The notes under the pieces: model-generated
Database searches by the model: none
Told to the model about the DNA's origin: nothing
Seen by the model: only the letters and a program-made list of their open reading frames with translations
Program-made: the position numbers and the translations under genes
Part shown: positions 19,057 to 27,697 of the stretch, one piece after another
Layout: each line of letters starts with the position of its first letter
Position numbering within the stretch: position 1 is the first letter of the stretch
Assembly (NCBI RefSeq): GCF_004122165.1
Contig: NZ_SBKO01000004.1
Span: 62,001 to 126,000, forward strand
Source of the DNA: Flavobacterium amnicola
GTDB lineage: Bacteria > Bacteroidota > Bacteroidia > Flavobacteriales > Flavobacteriaceae
Direction of reading: 5' to 3'
Length of the DNA: 64,000 bases

Positions 19057-19911
19057 TTATGATTTAAAACAATTTTTAATATATCTAAATGGCTGCAATA
19101 TTAGCTTTCCTATTTTAAATTCAATAGCATTTTTATATTTTAATTCGTTTTTTTTGTTGCGATCGGCGAGATCTGTGAGATAAGTAACCGTTTCAGTAAA
19201 ATGCTTTTGATATAGCTCCTGATGCTTGAGATAAATATATTTCAGGTTTGCTTCTCTATGATATATTTTAGAAGCTTTATCTAGTGATAGTTGTGCTTCT
19301 TTTTGTCTGTAATTGAAAAGAAACTCAGGAATAGTAAAAATAGTCCATCCACTTTTGGTTAAAGCAATCCAAAATTCCCAATCTTCAAAACCGTTTTTCA
19401 TTTTCTCATCATATCCACCAATGGTTTCCCAACATTTTTTTCGAATTAGTGCGAAGGAAACGCTGTTGTTGTCAAACAAAAAATCATCAACACTTCCGCC
19501 TTTTGGGGAATGTTGATGAATTATCTGATGGTTATTAACGAATATATTACAGTAACAAGAAACAGCACCTATACGTTGGTTTTCATCTAAAATGGGAACT
19601 GCTTTTTCTAAAAAACGTGTATCGAAAGTATCGTCTCCGTCTAATGTTAAAATGTATTCTGCTTTTGCGACTTTAAAACCATTATTTCTGGCAATACTTG
19701 ACCCTTGATTTAATTGAGTAATAATCTGAAGTTTTTCGTTTTTAAACCCAGAAAGCACTCTTTTTGTGGCTTCATCTGAACCATCATCCACAATAATAAT
19801 TTCAAAATCCTGAAACGTCTGGTTTAAAACCGACTGCACCGTTTCCTGAATATAATCTTTATCATTATAACACGGAATTACTACCGAAACTTTAGGATTG
19901 TTGTGAATCAT
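19057..19911 (-). CDS. Glycosyltransferase family 2 (GT-A)
   Basis: A 284-residue GT2 enzyme. It shows VSVVIPCYNDKDYIQETVQS (about 8-27), FEIIIVDDGSDEATKRVL (about 35-52), GSSIARNNGFKVAKAEYIL, and the metal motif TLDGDDTFDTRF (about 89-100). A NGFEDWEFWIALTKSGW segment near 172-188 is the usual acceptor/base region of this family. The C-terminal 50 residues are basic. It begins 19 bases after the GT4 at 19931. The linkage it makes is unknown. Confidence 0.9.
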   Translation of the reverse strand: MIHNNPKVSVVIPCYNDKDYIQETVQSVLNQTFQDFEIIIVDDGSDEATKRVLSGFKNEKLQIITQLNQGSSIARNNGFKVAKAEYILTLDGDDTFDTRFLEKAVPILDENQRIGAVSCYCNIFVNNHQIIHQHSPKGGSVDDFLFDNNSVSFALIRKKCWETIGGYDEKMKNGFEDWEFWIALTKSGWTIFTIPEFLFNYRQKEAQLSLDKASKIYHREANLKYIYLKHQELYQKHFTETVTYLTDLADRNKKNELKYKNAIEFKIGKLILQPFRYIKNCFKS

Positions 19912-19930
19912 TTTTAAGTTATAAATGCAA

Positions 19931-21124
19931 TTAATTTTTGTTCAACAATAACCCTTTGTAGTTCTTATTGAAGTTATCAATTCCAAATTCTTTTTGAGCA
20001 TACATATAAGCATTACTCGATACTTGATTAAAAGTAGAATTATCTTGGTAAAGTTCTATTATTTTTTGAACAAATTTTTCAATTATCACTGTATCATCTT
20101 TATCATTTTCAATTAAAAAACCGTTATGACCGTCGACTATATGCTCGCAAATTCCTCCCACGTTTGTAGAAATAGGGACAACTCCATTGCTCATGGCTTC
20201 CATAATAACTACTGGAAATCCTTCGCGATACGAGGTAATTAGAATTATATTGGCTTTTTGATACAATTCGTTTAAAACCTTCTCGTTGGTAATTTCACCT
20301 TTATTATGGATTCCAGCCGAAATAATTACATCATTATTCAAATCCAAATCGGTTCCAGCCATAGCAAAATCTATATTTGAATGTATTCCTTTGACTTTTT
20401 TAGCAATTTCTATAAACAATTCTGGTCTTTTCTCTTTGGCCCATCTTCCAACGTATATCACTGAAAAATTATCCGAAGGCTTTTCAACAAATGACGTATT
20501 CATGGCAATCAAACCATTAGGAATGATTTTAACTTGATTAAAATACTGAGTCAGTTTATTTTCAGCATACAATTCTTTAAAATCGTCAGCCGTTTTATGA
20601 TTAATCACCACTCTAGTATTCAAAAGAGGGACGCAGGGTAAACTATAAATTTCTAATCCGTAATCCGGTTTAGAAAACGCATGTATTAAGTCAACTTTTT
20701 TAATGGAAGGAGAAAGCAATGGCAAAAAATCATAATAATACATCGAATTACAGCCAAAAACTGAAATCAGCTTATTATTTTCGTTTAAATGATTGGCTAC
20801 AACTTTACTAAAAAACTTTCTGATGGTTAAATTTCTGTTCAAAAACTCAAAAACTTCGTAGGTATTTGCCAACGTTTCAAATTGCTTTTTGAAATGATTT
20901 GACTCCGATTTGTTTGTAAAAAAGATATAGGCATTAGGGTTTTCAATAGCTTTAACAATATTCAAATGTACTTTTTCGGCGCCACCGGTATGATAAAATG
21001 GAAAAAAAAAGACAACTTCAGCCTTCTTTATCTTTTTTAATTCTGTGATAAGAAAAGGAACCAATTTCAACAAAGCGACAACTTTGAGAGGGAAAAATTT
21101 TATATGAATTAGTAATGCTTTCAT
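19931..21124 (-). CDS. Glycosyltransferase family 4
   Basis: A 397-residue GT-B enzyme. It has a hydrophobic or basic N-terminus, the acceptor loop FYHTGGAEKVHLNIVKAI (about 43-60), IYVGRWAKEKRPELFIEIA (about 222-240), and the donor motif TSYREGFPVVIMEAMSNG (about 300-317) followed by STNVGGICEHI. It overlaps the upstream glycosyltransferase gene by four bases. Residues 10-28 may form a short membrane-associated helix, which is not unusual for this family. Donor and acceptor cannot be predicted. Confidence 0.87.
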   Translation of the reverse strand: MKALLIHIKFFPLKVVALLKLVPFLITELKKIKKAEVVFFFPFYHTGGAEKVHLNIVKAIENPNAYIFFTNKSESNHFKKQFETLANTYEVFEFLNRNLTIRKFFSKVVANHLNENNKLISVFGCNSMYYYDFLPLLSPSIKKVDLIHAFSKPDYGLEIYSLPCVPLLNTRVVINHKTADDFKELYAENKLTQYFNQVKIIPNGLIAMNTSFVEKPSDNFSVIYVGRWAKEKRPELFIEIAKKVKGIHSNIDFAMAGTDLDLNNDVIISAGIHNKGEITNEKVLNELYQKANIILITSYREGFPVVIMEAMSNGVVPISTNVGGICEHIVDGHNGFLIENDKDDTVIIEKFVQKIIELYQDNSTFNQVSSNAYMYAQKEFGIDNFNKNYKGLLLNKN

Positions 21125-22272
21125 TTTTGCGCCAATACATCTTTGTAAACGTTATCCAAAACAACAATAATTTTTTTGACATCCCTATTTTGGACTACAT
21201 CTTCAAACTGAAGCGTTGACAGTTCATTTGCCTGTTCGGCATCCGTTAATATTTTCACACTTCTATCCACAAATTTTGTCAGGTTTTTATAGTGAGGATA
21301 TATTTTATTTTCAGATGTTATTGGTTTCTCAAAAAAGTCCCAACATAACAATGGCAACCCAGTAGAACAAATATCAAAACCTGCATAACCTGCAGGACGG
21401 TCATTATTATAGCCCTGAAACCAAGACAAGTCAATGTGTTCTGCCAGAACCGTTTTTACAATATCCTCTTGATGCCCTCTGAAAAAAACTTTTTCGGATA
21501 ATTCCAGGTTTCTCAAATAATGATTTACACCTTCAATTTCTGGATCGCCTGTTCCAAAAATATGCAACTCCGTATTGGGTAATTTTTCCAACAATAACTG
21601 AAAAGAATAGAAAAAGGGATCTAAGGGTTTGTATTTATCTAATCGGGTGAAAATTCCGATTTTTTTAACTTTACTATCAATATATGTCCAATCTTTCTGC
21701 TCTTTTTCAATTTTTAAAACCAATGGAAAAAACCAGTGGTTTATTTTTTTGAACTGACTGTATTCAAATTCAAACTCATTTTCAGAAAAACCAGACATGA
21801 AATTGTAAGGATAGTCAAAATCAAATTTTTTATACAAATCGGGATTTTGAAACTTAGCGGACATCGAATTAATTAAGCTTTTTCGAACGATACTTTCCGG
21901 TAAATTGGGGATAAAAGTATATTCGCCCATCCAATGAATTAAGTCAAAAGAGGATAAAAAGGCCGCTAATTTTTCCATTTTAAAATTAGAAGTCTTTTTA
22001 ACTTTAAAAATTTTCCTATAAACTCTAGAGAATAAATCGCTTTTTACTTTGGCAAGAAAATCGTCGATATAATAAATTTTTGTCCCGAGTTCTAAATGTT
22101 TTTGATCATAATAGCGTTGCCACTTGCTGTTTTTATTGTCTTTGGACTCAATGCATAAAATGAAAATCTCATATTTGTTTTTATCTAAGGCACAATCCAT
22201 TTCATAGGCTAAGCGCTCGGCTCCACCTTTAAAAAATTCCGCAACAACAAATAATACTTTTACTTTATTCAT
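21121..22272 (-). CDS. Glycosyltransferase, GT-B type (divergent)
   Basis: A 383-residue protein with GT4-like architecture. The N-terminal loop is FFKGGAERLAYEMDCAL (about 13-29). A central KKIGIFTRLDKYKPLDPF segment (about 193-212), ELHIFGTGDPEIEGVNHYL and VFFRGHQED belong to a donor domain. The usual E-x7-E motif is weak: the matching place reads NNDRPAGYAGFDICSTGLP. It overlaps the WecE-like gene by eight bases and the next transferase by four. It could transfer the 4-amino-4,6-dideoxy sugar whose aminotransferase is the next gene upstream; this is inferred from position only. Confidence 0.7.
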   Translation of the reverse strand: MNKVKVLFVVAEFFKGGAERLAYEMDCALDKNKYEIFILCIESKDNKNSKWQRYYDQKHLELGTKIYYIDDFLAKVKSDLFSRVYRKIFKVKKTSNFKMEKLAAFLSSFDLIHWMGEYTFIPNLPESIVRKSLINSMSAKFQNPDLYKKFDFDYPYNFMSGFSENEFEFEYSQFKKINHWFFPLVLKIEKEQKDWTYIDSKVKKIGIFTRLDKYKPLDPFFYSFQLLLEKLPNTELHIFGTGDPEIEGVNHYLRNLELSEKVFFRGHQEDIVKTVLAEHIDLSWFQGYNNDRPAGYAGFDICSTGLPLLCWDFFEKPITSENKIYPHYKNLTKFVDRSVKILTDAEQANELSTLQFEDVVQNRDVKKIIVVLDNVYKDVLAQK

Positions 22273-23413
22273 TTTTCAATGTACTAATAATGGTCGCCAC
22301 ATCTTCATTTGACAATTCGTAATACATTGGCAAACGTAATAATGCATTGGAATAATGATCACTCCAAGACAACTCTCCTCCTTTGTGTTTATCTTGGTAA
22401 AAAGGACTTTTATGCAGACTCAAATAATGAAAAACAGCATAAATACTTTTGCTTTTTAATCTTTCAATGGCTTCCATTCTTTTTTCCAAAGATTCAAAAA
22501 CCAAATAAAACATATGCGCATTGTTTGTGGCATTGTCTGGTATTTGCGGAAGTTTGAAATTTTTATCTGCTGCTAATTGCTGCAAGCCTGCATAATATTG
22601 ATTCCAAATACTTTTTCTTTTAATTTGTATGTCTTCCAACTGTTCAATTTGCGCCCATAAAAATGCGGCGATAACTTCTGAAGGTAAAAATGAAGACCCT
22701 ATATCAACCCAACCATATTTATCCACTTCGCCTCTAAAAAAAGCAGAACGATTAGTTCCTTTTTCCCAGATTATCTCGGCTCGATTTGAAAACTGAGTAT
22801 CGTTAATTACCAACATGCCACCTTCACCGGAAATAATATTTTTGGTTTCATGAAAAGAAAATGCGGCCAAGTGTCCTATAGAGCCCAATGCCTTTTTTAC
22901 ACCATCTTTACCTATGTGATAACTATCAATAGCTTGGGCTGCATCTTCTATAACAAACAAATTATATCGGTTAGCAATTTCCATAATGGCATCCATATCA
23001 CAAGCAATTCCGGCATAGTGTACGGGAACAATGGCTTTTGTTTTTGACGTAATTAAACTTTCAATTTTACTAGCGTCAATGTTAGGATTGTCGGGACTAG
23101 AATCGGCAAAAATAATATTAGCACCTCTTAACACAAAAGCATTGGAAGTAGAAACAAAGGTATAAGAAGGCATAATCACTTCGTCTCCAGGCTGAATATC
23201 GATTAAAATAGCAGCCATTTCAAGAGCATCAGTACATGATGTCGTTAATAAACATTTTTCAAAGCCATATTTATTTTCAAAATACTCCTGGCAAAGCTGG
23301 GTGTATTTACCATTTCCAGAAATTTTACCTGAAGCAACAGCATCTGTGATATAAATCGTTTCTTTTCCTGTAAGGTAAGGTTTATTGAAACCTATATGTT
23401 TATAATTTGCCAT
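22265..23413 (-). CDS. rffA: dTDP-4-amino-4,6-dideoxygalactose transaminase (RffA/WecE family)
   Basis: A 382-residue PLP-dependent DegT/DnrJ/EryC1 aminotransferase. It matches WecE/RffA in the start GFNKPYLTGKE, TTSCTDALEMAAIL (about 57-70), MPSYTFVSTSNAFVLRG (81-97), EDAAQAIDS (156-164) and FHETKNIISGEGG, where Lys191 should bind PLP. The known reaction is amination of dTDP-4-keto-6-deoxy-D-glucose to dTDP-Fuc4N. RmlA and RmlB, which make that substrate, are at 54.9-56.9 kb, and no RmlC or RmlD is present. It leads the glycosyltransferase run at 21-22 kb and follows the methyltransferase at 23471 by a 57-base gap. Confidence 0.88.
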   Translation of the reverse strand: MANYKHIGFNKPYLTGKETIYITDAVASGKISGNGKYTQLCQEYFENKYGFEKCLLTTSCTDALEMAAILIDIQPGDEVIMPSYTFVSTSNAFVLRGANIIFADSSPDNPNIDASKIESLITSKTKAIVPVHYAGIACDMDAIMEIANRYNLFVIEDAAQAIDSYHIGKDGVKKALGSIGHLAAFSFHETKNIISGEGGMLVINDTQFSNRAEIIWEKGTNRSAFFRGEVDKYGWVDIGSSFLPSEVIAAFLWAQIEQLEDIQIKRKSIWNQYYAGLQQLAADKNFKLPQIPDNATNNAHMFYLVFESLEKRMEAIERLKSKSIYAVFHYLSLHKSPFYQDKHKGGELSWSDHYSNALLRLPMYYELSNEDVATIISTLKNE

Positions 23414-23470
23414 TTGTAATCGTTATAATCTCAAAAACTAATTCATTTTTTTACTCAAAGAAATATAATA

Positions 23471-24586
23471 TTAACTAATTTTATTTGAAAATGGTGAATA
23501 AAATTTCAATCCCGAAACTGTTTTAAATTTTTCTTTTAAAAACTCATGGTAATGAGGATTGGCTAATAAAATTAAAAAGCTGTCTTTTACTATATTCTTG
23601 TTAATTGCTTCTTCAACACTTATCACATTTTCTTCAGATTTTGCTTTTACATCATCAATAAAACAATTGACTACCGAATTTAATTGGGTATACGATTGAT
23701 AGAAAAAAGAAGTTTCGCCATAACCAAAAGCCACTAAATTTTCGCTTGTGTTTTGTTTTAAAAAAGTATTCAGATTTTCAATCCAAACGTTAGAAGCATA
23801 AAAATTATGGTTTTTCTCGTATTTGATTTCACTCAAGGTAGTAGCATTTTTTCGTAAAACAAAATACCCCATAGTCGTCATGCATTTGTATCCTACTTCA
23901 TAGTTTTCTACTGTGAAACCATTTTTTTGACACAAATAAACAAACTGATTTACTGTAAAATGATGTAAATGATCCAGAAAATACACATCGAAACTTTCAG
24001 TATCCTGAATTGGAAGCCCTATGACAATTATGCTGTTATCGTTTGCAATATGCCAATTCTTTTGCAAGAAATCGTTGGGATCAATAGTGTGTTCAATAAC
24101 GCAGCTCGAAAAAATAAAGTCGTATTTTTCTTTTTCCGAAATTTCTTCGTAACCAATATTCCTGATCTTTGCAATTGCGCTAGCATATTTGGCCGCTTTT
24201 TCACTTGGTTCAACACCATATTTGTCTTTGATCTCAAACAAGTTTAACAAATTACCACTACCGCATCCAATTTCGATAATGCTCTTACAATCTTCAATTC
24301 GATTGCCAACCAATTTGGTTATCCATTCCAAATGCATTTCACTTTTAAGCATTTTTTCGCCTTGGAAAATATATACAGGATCGTTATTTACAACATTTAG
24401 TTTGTAATAATTTTTATAAAAATCATTTAAAAAAGAAATATCCGACGATCTTACTGTACCGCAATTTGAACATTCTTGTTTACTAATTGTTAAATCTACA
24501 ATTTGCCCGTCAGATGACATGGAAGGATTATTATCAAGCACTTCTGAAAACGAAGATGCTCCACAAACATAACAAGGAATATTCAT
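23471..24586 (-). CDS. SAM-dependent methyltransferase of the sugar C-methyltransferase type
   Basis: About 371 residues from ATG 24586, chosen because it removes a 38-base overlap with the PhyH gene and starts directly at the zinc-ribbon. The N-terminus has CYVC and CSNC cysteine pairs. The SAM motif is IIEIGCGSGNLLNLFE, followed by FIFSSCVIEHT. A C-terminal Rossmann-like part (VAFGYGETSFFYQSY, then FIDD and LILLANPHYHE) matches the layout of C-methyltransferases acting on keto-deoxysugars. It lies next to the WecE-like gene, so a dTDP-keto sugar is a plausible substrate, but an acyl-side methylation is also possible. Confidence 0.72.
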   Translation of the reverse strand: MNIPCYVCGASSFSEVLDNNPSMSSDGQIVDLTISKQECSNCGTVRSSDISFLNDFYKNYYKLNVVNNDPVYIFQGEKMLKSEMHLEWITKLVGNRIEDCKSIIEIGCGSGNLLNLFEIKDKYGVEPSEKAAKYASAIAKIRNIGYEEISEKEKYDFIFSSCVIEHTIDPNDFLQKNWHIANDNSIIVIGLPIQDTESFDVYFLDHLHHFTVNQFVYLCQKNGFTVENYEVGYKCMTTMGYFVLRKNATTLSEIKYEKNHNFYASNVWIENLNTFLKQNTSENLVAFGYGETSFFYQSYTQLNSVVNCFIDDVKAKSEENVISVEEAINKNIVKDSFLILLANPHYHEFLKEKFKTVSGLKFYSPFSNKIS

Positions 24587-24590
24587 GTTT

Positions 24591-25391
24591 TTATCTATTA
24601 AGTTTGTTGGTTCTCCATTCGACATCACTAGAAGGAGTATTAGAATGGTATCCTAAGAATTTTGCTAAAAAAGGATTGTCGGAATACTTTCCGTTTAAAG
24701 CGGAATGCAAATCGATTTGTTGTTTTAAGATGGGCACAACATATACGTTGTTGATAGCTCTTCGAGTAAAATTAGCTGAATTGTAACCTGCTTTATGAAA
24801 AAGCATCGAATCGAATAAAATTACCGAACCTGCTTTTGCCACGACTTGTTTGCTGTATTTTTCTACAAATTGAGAAGAAGGAATCGACTCCACTCTGTGA
24901 GAATGTGGTAATACAAATGTTGCTCCAGACTCGTTGGTAAAATCATCAATACAAAATAAGGCTCCGATGGCCAATGGCTTTGAAATTACAAAGTTTTGAT
25001 ATGGCAAATCACGATGCCAAGAACTCTGATGATGTTCTTCGTTTGGTTTGTTAATTATTCCATTTTGAAGATGAAGTATAAAATAATTTCCAATAATTTT
25101 TTCAACAACTTCAAGAACACTAGCTTTAGTAGCTATGTTCAAAAAGAATTCGTCATAAACCAATGGACATCTTACAGTATTATTTTCACTTATTTTTTTT
25201 AGATTTTCTTCTCCAAAGTTTTCTTTTTGGATTTCGTAAATACTGTCAAGCTTAACTCTACAATCTTCTAATTCTTGAGTATTAAGCACATCATTCAATA
25301 TTGAAAATCCATTAATTTGTAATTCTTCAATATGAGAATCGACCAAATCATTAAGTTTAGTTTGTTGATTGACACCGTATGATTTTTCCAT
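24591..25391 (-). CDS. Phytanoyl-CoA dioxygenase (PhyH) family protein
   Basis: A 266-residue Fe(II)/2-oxoglutarate oxygenase. The iron-binding facial triad is visible as SSWHRDLPYQ (His126, Asp128) and MLFHKAGYN (His199), with FTRRAINNVY supplying the arginine that binds 2-oxoglutarate. There is no signal peptide, so it acts in the cytoplasm. PhyH enzymes hydroxylate many small molecules. In this operon the target may be a nucleotide sugar or its N-acyl group; this is inferred. It precedes the methyltransferase by four bases and follows the beta-propeller gene by 27 bases. Confidence 0.82.
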   Translation of the reverse strand: MEKSYGVNQQTKLNDLVDSHIEELQINGFSILNDVLNTQELEDCRVKLDSIYEIQKENFGEENLKKISENNTVRCPLVYDEFFLNIATKASVLEVVEKIIGNYFILHLQNGIINKPNEEHHQSSWHRDLPYQNFVISKPLAIGALFCIDDFTNESGATFVLPHSHRVESIPSSQFVEKYSKQVVAKAGSVILFDSMLFHKAGYNSANFTRRAINNVYVVPILKQQIDLHSALNGKYSDNPFLAKFLGYHSNTPSSDVEWRTNKLNR

Positions 25392-25418
25392 AACTTAATT
25401 AATCTTTTTACTGAATTA

Positions 25419-26318
25419 TTATTCTAGAATAGCAATACCAAAACCAGCTTTACCAAATTCATTTCCGTTGTATAGCATATACCATTTGTTTTTATGTTCA
25501 AAAACAAAGGGATAGCAAATCATTTCGCTGTCCCATCCTTTTTCTGAAACATCTATACCTACTTCATTATGTTTGCGCTGCCATACGATTCCATCTGTAC
25601 TATGTGAATATCCAATTCTGTATTTCGTTCCGTCTCCACTTCTATAGGAATACCACATGTGATATCCATTTTGATCAATCATAACGGTTGGTCTTGAAAA
25701 AGCTTGTGCTTCTCCAAGTTCATAAGGTATGGCGATTCCGTGTTTTTTCCAATTTTCTCCATCGAGCGATGTGGCATATTTGATAACATGAATCATTTCC
25801 CCATTCTCGGTATTCCATGTGACTGTTGACCCGTACCACATTTTATAAATTCCCTCATGATAGACAACATACGGATATGATAAACTTACCTCATCTTCTG
25901 CATCAACCGTCATAAATGGTGAATTGGGAACCAATGTAAATTCGGCATTGTTTTTTAATTCCAATCTTCCGACGTCACCTCTCCAATGTTCATTGTTTCG
26001 TATGTTCCAACCCATGAAAAGTATGTAATTTTTCTCATTTTGAGCATATAAATTACCAATACTTACACCATGCGAATAAAATGAATTGGGTTCACCATAA
26101 ACAAAAACGGGCTCAGAACATTCGTTTAAAATCGCTAAAGTTTCAATGTCCAAATCTACATAACCAACGGATGATTTATTGTCTTTGTCTCTTCCGCTGA
26201 AAAAAACCCTGTAATTATTTCCATCCAGATGTACTGCCAAAGGGTTTGAAGCATGAGACTGTAAAAGTGGATGCTTAATTTTATAATAGTAAACCTGTCC
26301 TAATTTTTTCCAATTCAT
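25419..26318 (-). CDS. Cytoplasmic five-bladed beta-propeller protein, glycosidase-like
   Basis: A 299-residue protein with repeated strand patterns typical of GH43/GH32/GH130-like propellers: YRVFFSGRDKDNKSSVGYVD (about 33-52), ILFMGWN, YKMWYGSTVTWNTENG, GYHMWYSYRSGDGTKYRIGY and KWYMLYNGNEFGKAGFG. It has no signal peptide or lipobox, unlike most secreted glycosidases. Acidic residues suited to catalysis are present (SRPT and WDSEMICYP blades) but none is assigned. It is embedded with 2-base spacing between PglD-like and PhyH genes. It may hydrolyse or phosphorolyse a sugar intermediate, or only bind it. Confidence 0.65.
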   Translation of the reverse strand: MNWKKLGQVYYYKIKHPLLQSHASNPLAVHLDGNNYRVFFSGRDKDNKSSVGYVDLDIETLAILNECSEPVFVYGEPNSFYSHGVSIGNLYAQNEKNYILFMGWNIRNNEHWRGDVGRLELKNNAEFTLVPNSPFMTVDAEDEVSLSYPYVVYHEGIYKMWYGSTVTWNTENGEMIHVIKYATSLDGENWKKHGIAIPYELGEAQAFSRPTVMIDQNGYHMWYSYRSGDGTKYRIGYSHSTDGIVWQRKHNEVGIDVSEKGWDSEMICYPFVFEHKNKWYMLYNGNEFGKAGFGIAILE

Positions 26319-26320
26319 TA

Positions 26321-26989
26321 TTATGAGATCTTTATTTCATCACTTTTTTTGTCATAAAGAATCGTTTTGGCTGGAAGGTATACATCGGCTTCGTTTGTAT
26401 CTTTAACAACAATAGCTCCGGCAGCAATTAGCGTTTTACTTGCAATTTTGATTCCATCGCGCAATGTGGCATTAACACCTAAAAAACAATTGTTTTTTAT
26501 TTCAGTAAATCCGGAAATGACTACGTGTGATGTTATAAAATTATGATCTCCAATAACCACATCGTGACCAATATGATTCCCAGACCACAAAACGTTATTG
26601 CTTCCAATTTTCACAAAAGGCTGAATGGTGTTATCTTCTAAAATTAAATTATTATCTCCAATGTTTTCTTCTGTTAAAAAGGAACACTTTGGACTGATAT
26701 AATTTGGCAGCAAATAGCCTAAACTTTTCACTTTATTGTATAATTTTTCCCTTATGGTGTTCATTTCATTATATCCGACTGCGATAAAAGCATCGCATTG
26801 ATTTGGCGGGAATAATTCGACCAAAGATTCCAATTCAAAAACAGGAAAGTTATAAAACTGCTCAACATTTTTATATTGCTTGTCAACAGCAAAACCAACT
26901 ACTTCGTAGTTTGTATCTTTATTAAAATAAAATGCCGCCAATTTTGCGTTGTTAGATAAGCCAATAATTACTACTTTTTTATTCTTCAT
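26321..26989 (-). CDS. PglD/NeuD-type sugar N-acyltransferase
   Basis: A 222-residue enzyme. The N-terminal Rossmann-like domain (KKVVIIGLSNNAKLAAFYF, about 4-22) binds nucleotide sugar, and a left-handed beta-helix (about 95-205) binds acyl-CoA. The basic His of this family is probably in WSGNHIGHDVVIGDHNF (about 134-150). PglD, NeuD and VioB/PerB-like enzymes acylate a 4-amino group on a 6-deoxy sugar or O-acetylate sialic acid. Position favours N-acylation of the dTDP-4-amino sugar from the WecE-like enzyme. A role in making UDP-diacetylbacillosamine with the PglF/PglE-like genes is the alternative. Confidence 0.82.
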   Translation of the reverse strand: MKNKKVVIIGLSNNAKLAAFYFNKDTNYEVVGFAVDKQYKNVEQFYNFPVFELESLVELFPPNQCDAFIAVGYNEMNTIREKLYNKVKSLGYLLPNYISPKCSFLTEENIGDNNLILEDNTIQPFVKIGSNNVLWSGNHIGHDVVIGDHNFITSHVVISGFTEIKNNCFLGVNATLRDGIKIASKTLIAAGAIVVKDTNEADVYLPAKTILYDKKSDEIKIS

Positions 26990-26998
26990 TATCTAAAA

Positions 26999-27697
26999 CT
27001 ATTTTTCATTTAGAAATTTAAACATTTTTTTTGCATCTGAGCCTGTATTGAATAGTAAATCTACAATAGACACACCATGCTCAAATGGTTCGTGCATTTG
27101 TTTATAGACCGGATAACCTGAATAATCAAAGTAATGAATTCCAATATTTGCATCCTTAAAAACTCTTTCATTCATATAGGCTTTCGCAGCTGGTCCTGAA
27201 TAATAATCAGTACCCTCAAGTTGAAGGCAAATGTCTAATAATCGTTCTGAGCGTTCTTCTTTTAAATCAAATTCGGAAGAAAAGCGAATATCTGTTTTTA
27301 TGTCTAAAATTTCACAAATAGCATTTATGAATTGGTAATTTATTTCGGTTAAATAAACAGACTTTGAGTTCAAATACAATTCCTCAAAAAAGTCTTTGTA
27401 CTCTTTAAAATGGTTCGCTTTACTATAATTCTGCTTTATTACGTTCCAATGATCTTTGTTCCAATTGGCATCGGAAATTTTAGTTTCGTTAATTTTCTGA
27501 AAAAACTTTCCTTTTACTTCTACAGGAATAGTCAACCATTTACTGCCAGCTGGAGTTTTAATCACATTTCTATTTCTCCAATCTCTACGGGTAAACTGCA
27601 TATCATCGTATATCACAAACTCATCTGCCAAGGCAATTGCATCAAAATATCCTTTCCATGGAATATAGTTAGACTGAGTGATTACAATTTTTTTCAT
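26999..27697 (-). CDS. WbqC-like protein
   Basis: A 232-residue member of the WbqC family, recognised by the N-terminus TQSNYIPWKGYFDAIALAD (about 7-25), YDDMQFTRRDWRNRN (about 31-45), and SGPAAKAYM plus FDYSGYPVYKQ toward the end. The family is common in O-antigen and amino-sugar clusters; I know of no firm reaction for it. A transferase or ligase role on an amino-sugar is a guess from context. It begins one base inside the stop of Wzt and is nine bases from the PglD-like gene, so all three are in one transcript. Confidence 0.82.
   Translation of the reverse strand: MKKIVITQSNYIPWKGYFDAIALADEFVIYDDMQFTRRDWRNRNVIKTPAGSKWLTIPVEVKGKFFQKINETKISDANWNKDHWNVIKQNYSKANHFKEYKDFFEELYLNSKSVYLTEINYQFINAICEILDIKTDIRFSSEFDLKEERSERLLDICLQLEGTDYYSGPAAKAYMNERVFKDANIGIHYFDYSGYPVYKQMHEPFEHGVSIVDLLFNTGSDAKKMFKFLNEK

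Noticed and set aside
23414-23470. TAGTTTTTG before the RffA-like gene as a promoter
   Set aside because: It is one base too long for the TAnnTTTG spacing, so it is not a real match.
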